DNA from: Pseudonocardia asaccharolytica DSM 44247 = NBRC 16224
GTDB lineage: Bacteria; Actinomycetota; Actinomycetes; Mycobacteriales; Pseudonocardiaceae
Length of the DNA: 61,569 nucleotides
NCBI RefSeq assembly: GCF_000423625.1
Contig: NZ_AUII01000027.1
Location: forward strand, 1 to 61,569
Reading direction: 5' to 3'
Part shown: positions 58,489-61,569 of the stretch, piece by piece
Numbering within the stretch: the first letter of the stretch is position 1
How the letters are laid out: every line of letters starts with the position of its first letter
The notes under the pieces: model-generated
Told to the model about the DNA's origin: nothing
Seen by the model: only the letters and a program-made list of their open reading frames with translations
Database searches by the model: none
Position numbers and translations under genes: made by a program

Positions 58489-59988
58489 TCAGATGGCGGC
58501 GGCGTTGGCGTAGTACAGCTGGTCCTCCCGGTACCCGCCCTGACCCAGGCCGATCGCGGAGACCCCGTCGACGAACTCGACGACCTTGATCCATTTCACC
58601 ATCTTGTAGCCGAGCTGGGTCTCGACCCGCACCCGCAGCGGCGCGCCGTGCTCGATCGGGAGCGGTCCGCCGTTCATCTCCAGCGCCAGCAGCGACTGGG
58701 TGCGTCGGGCCAGGAAGATCGGCAGCGCCTCGTAGTAGTACCCGTAGCGGCCCTCGCCCTCGGTGAGGCCCTTGTCGTCCATCGCGTAGAACACCACGTG
58801 GGTGACCTCCGGTCGTGGTTTCACCAGGTCGAGCAGCGCGCCGAGGGGCACCCCGGCCCATTCGGCGATGGAGTTCCAGCCCTGGATGCAGTTGTGGTTG
58901 GTGATCTGGGTCGCCCAGCCGAGCTCGCGCAGCCGGGGAAGCGACAGCGACACCGGATTCTCGACCAGCCCCCCGACCGGCAGCCGGTAGTCGCGGAAGC
59001 CGTCCGCGGCCATCTGCTCGTAGCCCGGGTCGACCGGCGGGTAGCCGTTGACCCGGTGGTAGCCGGACACGTCAGAGCGGCGGTAGCGCTGGTGGGAGGT
59101 GAAGATCCGGGACAGGCCGCCCTCGAAGGGGGCCACCACGTAGCCCAGCAGGTGCTGTGTGGTACGCGGCCGTAGCCGGGCGAACATCGTCAGCAGCACG
59201 TGGATGACCACGATCGCGAACAGCACGGCCGAGCCGATCGCCACCGCGAGGGTGTGGCTGGCCTGCTCGCTACCCAGGATGATCTTGGCGAGTCCCTTGG
59301 GGAGCCCGTGGAGGACGACCATCAGGGTGTGGACGAGGACGAAGCCGACGAACGCGCAGATCCCGAGGAAGTGGATGCTGCGGGCGCCCTGCTTGCCCCC
59401 GAAGATCTTCGCGTACCAGGGGAACCGGGCGATCACCGAGGGCGACATCGCCGCCCCGGTGGCGATCTGCAGCGGCGCCAGCAGGAAGACGACCGAGAAG
59501 TAGGCGAGCTTCTGCGTCGCGTTGAACGGCTGACCCGGTAGTGGCTCGGGCAGCTCGAAGTGCAGGTAGGTACCGATGGTCTCGATGGCGTCCGGGACGA
59601 GCGACCAGCTGGTGGGCACGAGGTAGATCCAGTACCCGGAGATGAACACGAGCGCGAGGTAGACGAGCCCGGTCGCGATCCAGAAGTGCAGCGTCATGAA
59701 GTGCCAGTGCCGGCTGAGGCCCAGGTTCTTGCCGCCGGGCATGGTGACCACCGGGTTCCAGGACTCCTCCTCGTCCAGCGAGGTCCACGGTCGCCGGGAG
59801 TCGGCGCCGTAGGCGCGCCGGGAGAACCGTGCCCACTCCCGGCCGGGCGGGCACCCGTCGTTCCAGTACAGCTTGGGGAACGAGGAGAGCACGCCGAGAC
59901 CCGAGCGGCCCAGCATCAGCAGGAACAGGATGTTCAGCGCATGCGTGATGACCACGAACAAGGGGTAGTGCGGCGGGTCCGGCTGCAC
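58489..59988 (-). CDS. Membrane cytochrome b561-like / molybdopterin (sulfite oxidase-type) oxidoreductase fusion
   Basis: 499 residues. GTG 59988 has GGAGG seven bases upstream; the frame is open further upstream but without homology. Five membrane segments (about residues 9-35, 96-125, 160-182, 205-225 and 242-270) with histidines such as ITHALN and ALVFISGYW-type helices form a b561-like half. Residues about 300-499 form an oxidoreductase molybdopterin domain with the Mo-ligand cysteine near 367 (NHNCIQGWNSIAEW). It probably passes electrons between the quinone pool and an extracytoplasmic substrate. No Tat motif is seen. Confidence 0.87.
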   Translation of the reverse strand: MQPDPPHYPLFVVITHALNILFLLMLGRSGLGVLSSFPKLYWNDGCPPGREWARFSRRAYGADSRRPWTSLDEEESWNPVVTMPGGKNLGLSRHWHFMTLHFWIATGLVYLALVFISGYWIYLVPTSWSLVPDAIETIGTYLHFELPEPLPGQPFNATQKLAYFSVVFLLAPLQIATGAAMSPSVIARFPWYAKIFGGKQGARSIHFLGICAFVGFVLVHTLMVVLHGLPKGLAKIILGSEQASHTLAVAIGSAVLFAIVVIHVLLTMFARLRPRTTQHLLGYVVAPFEGGLSRIFTSHQRYRRSDVSGYHRVNGYPPVDPGYEQMAADGFRDYRLPVGGLVENPVSLSLPRLRELGWATQITNHNCIQGWNSIAEWAGVPLGALLDLVKPRPEVTHVVFYAMDDKGLTEGEGRYGYYYEALPIFLARRTQSLLALEMNGGPLPIEHGAPLRVRVETQLGYKMVKWIKVVEFVDGVSAIGLGQGGYREDQLYYANAAAI

Positions 59989-60112
59989 GGCGTCCTCCGG
60001 GGCGATGGCGCGAGGGGTCGATTCGACCCGTACCCGCTTCCCGCCCGGACAACCGTGCGGCTTCCGCGGGACGCCGACGTTTGCCCGCTGCCCTCCCGGG
60101 TAGGAGCCGACC

Positions 60113-60430
60113 ATGAGCACCCCGAACGGACAGGCCGCCATCATCGCGTTCCTGACCCGCCAGCCCCGCGAGGAGGAGATCCACCTCTGTCCCGCGACCC
60201 GCGAGCACGTGCCGGGCGGCGACGAGATCGCCGACCACGAGGTGAGCGAGCATGACGAGGCCGAGCAGACGTTGCAGGAACTAGGCAGGAGGGTCGAGCA
60301 GACCGAGGACATCGCGCCGACCCGTCCGCACCCGTCGGCTCCGTCCGAGGGCGGCGCGCTGGCCGCGCTGGCCCCGGGTGCCGGCATGGTGGACCGGATC
60401 CGCGACGCGCTTTCCGGGTGCGGCCGTTGA
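60113..60430 (+). pseudogene. Internally deleted hemerythrin-domain protein
   Basis: 105 residues. AAIIAFLTRQ matches the start of a hemerythrin HHE domain but jumps directly to PREEEIHLCPATREHVPGGDE and ADHEVSEHDEAEQTLQEL. Later HHE helices are missing, and the tail (TRPHPSAPSEGG, MVDRIRDALSG) matches the usual C-terminal end of such proteins. Too few iron-ligand His/Glu residues remain for a di-iron site. Two internal deletions of a roughly 180-residue ancestor are the best explanation. Confidence 0.65.
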
Positions 60431-60918
60431 TGCCGGGGTGCGCGGCCGTGCCCGCATCGGGGCGGCCCGCCGGGCCCGACGAGGATCCGCAGGCGGCGGT
60501 GGCGCGCGCCCGTGCGCACGTCATGGGCGGCCATGGCCCGGGGGCCTCGACGAGCGAGACCGGGCGGTACCAGCGGGAGCGCCCGACGCTCGGACCGCTG
60601 CCGGCCCCGCTCGAACGTGAACGGGTGCATCTGCAGGGGGTCCGGTTCCGCAGCCGGACGCAGCCCGGGATCGACCCCGACGTGATCGAGAACCAGGTCG
60701 ACCGGTGGCGCGAGATCTGGACGTCAGGCAGGCACGTCGACCCCCGACCGGCCGCCGTCGAGCGCCCATCGGACAGTGGGCTGCCGGGACGTTCGGCGCC
60801 GGGCGGCGGATATCCTCGCCACCGGCCGCCCACGGCTCCCGACGGGCCACTGCGGGACCTTCTTGCCGGGGCACTCGCCGGCGCCGTCCTGGGGATCCTC
60901 TACGGGCGTCGCCGGTGA
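60430..60918 (+). CDS. Hypothetical protein with C-terminal hydrophobic segment
   Basis: 162 residues from ATG 60430, immediately after the hemerythrin remnant. Low-complexity Pro/Arg-rich sequence with one hydrophobic stretch near the end (LLAGALAGAVLGILYGRRR), like a tail anchor. A central RERVHLQGVRFRSRTQPGIDP region is the most gene-like part. Homology is not recognised; it could be a degraded gene. Confidence 0.4.
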   Translation: MPGCAAVPASGRPAGPDEDPQAAVARARAHVMGGHGPGASTSETGRYQRERPTLGPLPAPLERERVHLQGVRFRSRTQPGIDPDVIENQVDRWREIWTSGRHVDPRPAAVERPSDSGLPGRSAPGGGYPRHRPPTAPDGPLRDLLAGALAGAVLGILYGRRR

Positions 60919-60985
60919 GCAGTCCGCGTACGGTGCGCCACAGCCATCAGGGCCCTGCCGGCTGACGCTGCCCGCACGGACGCGA

Positions 60986-60989
60986 CTAG
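60986..60989. repeat. CTAG, possible IS630 insertion target
   Basis: CTAG directly precedes the likely left end of the IS630-type element, whose family inserts at TA and often within CTAG. The other end lies outside the window, so a TA duplication cannot be checked. Confidence 0.3.
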
Positions 60990-61002
60990 TAGACCGTCGC
61001 TG

Positions 61003-61569
61003 CTATCTCTTGGGGTATAGGTGGCGGAGTTTGATGCGGGCGTCGGCGGTGGTGAACTGCCAGTCGACCTGGCGCTGATCGGCGTTGGTGGTGTGTTGCC
61101 AGGCGGCGAGTTCGATGTTGAGGGTGTCGAGGTCGGTGATGCGCCGGTGCAGGCACTGGCCGGTCAGCGCCGAGAGTTCGATCTCGGCGATGTTGAGCCA
61201 GGAGCCGTGTCGGGGGGTGTGATGGATCTCCAGTCGTTGTGCCAGGTCGAAGGCGGTGGCGGGGTCGAAGGTCTCGTAGAGCGAGCCGATGGTGTGGGTG
61301 TTGAGGTTGTCCATGACCAGCACGACGGTCTCGGCGTCGGGGTAGTCGTGGATGAGCAGGTGGTGCACCTGGCGGGCCCAGTCGGTCTTGGTTCGCTGCG
61401 GTCGGGCGTCGACGCGGCGCCGGCCGCGCAGGGGTTCGACCCAGACGAAGATCGAGCAGGTGCCGTGGCGGACGTACTCGGAATCTTCTCGACGGTCGTG
61501 CCCGGGGGCGGCGGGGATCGGGTCGCGGGCGGCGGCCAGGAGTCGGTAGGGCTTCTCGTCCATGCACAC
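61003..61569 (-). mobile_element. IS630-family transposase, C-terminal part (cut by window end)
   Basis: 188 residues visible. The DDE catalytic core shows the first Asp in [10 protein letters not shown], the second in [10 protein letters not shown] and the Glu in [15 protein letters not shown], the IS630/Tc1 arrangement. The N-terminal HTH region lies beyond the window's right edge. The C-terminus ends in LRHLYPKR, so this copy looks complete at its 3' end. Confidence 0.9.

Noticed and set aside
56162..58861. 899-codon minus-strand open frame over the MFS-fusion gene
   Set aside because: Low-complexity charged antisense translation with no domain; the MFS gene has strong motifs.

Overview
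This 61.6 kb window has very high GC content with strong third-position GC, many GTG starts and 4-base stop/start overlaps. It reads as chromosomal DNA of an actinomycete, most plausibly Pseudonocardia or another member of the Pseudonocardiaceae; the genus is inferred from gene content, not proven. I saw no tRNA, rRNA or CRISPR array.

The backbone is the conserved actinobacterial block that corresponds in order to Mycobacterium tuberculosis Rv2606c to Rv2553c: pdxS, pdxT, yebC, ruvCAB, yajC-secD-secF, apt, rel, a cyclophilin, a glyoxalase II-like hydrolase, hisS, aspS, rarA, alaS, ruvX and mltG. These genes cover PLP synthesis, Holliday-junction processing, protein export, the stringent response, tRNA charging and cell-wall synthesis, and all look intact.

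Accessory genes are inserted between the blocks. (1) 0.9-10.5 kb, between pdxS and pdxT: two paralogous secreted GH16 glucanases flanking an XRE-cupin regulator with the azlCD exporter, then an MFS transporter, an EF-G-like GTPase and an ACT-malic enzyme. (2) 12.1-18.2 kb, between yebC and ruvC: polA plus decayed genes (a frameshifted response regulator, a frameshifted glycine-zipper protein, a multicopper oxidase tail, an AraC/VOC chimera). (3) 27-31.8 kb: an intact SulP transporter, a thioredoxin behind a CsoR/CstR-like operator, a deleted second SulP, then the cyclophilin, a Rieske protein and a pentapeptide protein. (4) 34.4-36.4 kb: a YibE/F protein and gluconokinase separated by a perfect 49-bp palindrome. 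(5) 44-48.4 kb: a MntA/HepT toxin-antitoxin pair, a DUF488 protein and an arginine-catabolic set (arginine deiminase, Lrp regulator, ornithine aminotransferase) with a readable promoter and twin operators. (6) 48.4-51 kb: a TetR regulator, a SigD/ShbA-like sigma factor and two small envelope proteins ahead of alaS.

After mltG the conserved order ends; I do not see aroE. A spermidine-synthase-like protein, an MFS transporter fused to a DNA-binding-like domain, a membrane cytochrome b561-molybdopterin oxidoreductase fusion, a hemerythrin remnant and an IS630-family transposase cut by the window edge follow. Decay and mobile DNA are concentrated in the accessory gaps, while housekeeping genes between them are unbroken. 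That pattern argues for real gene loss over general sequencing error, although each single-base frameshift needs read-level confirmation.
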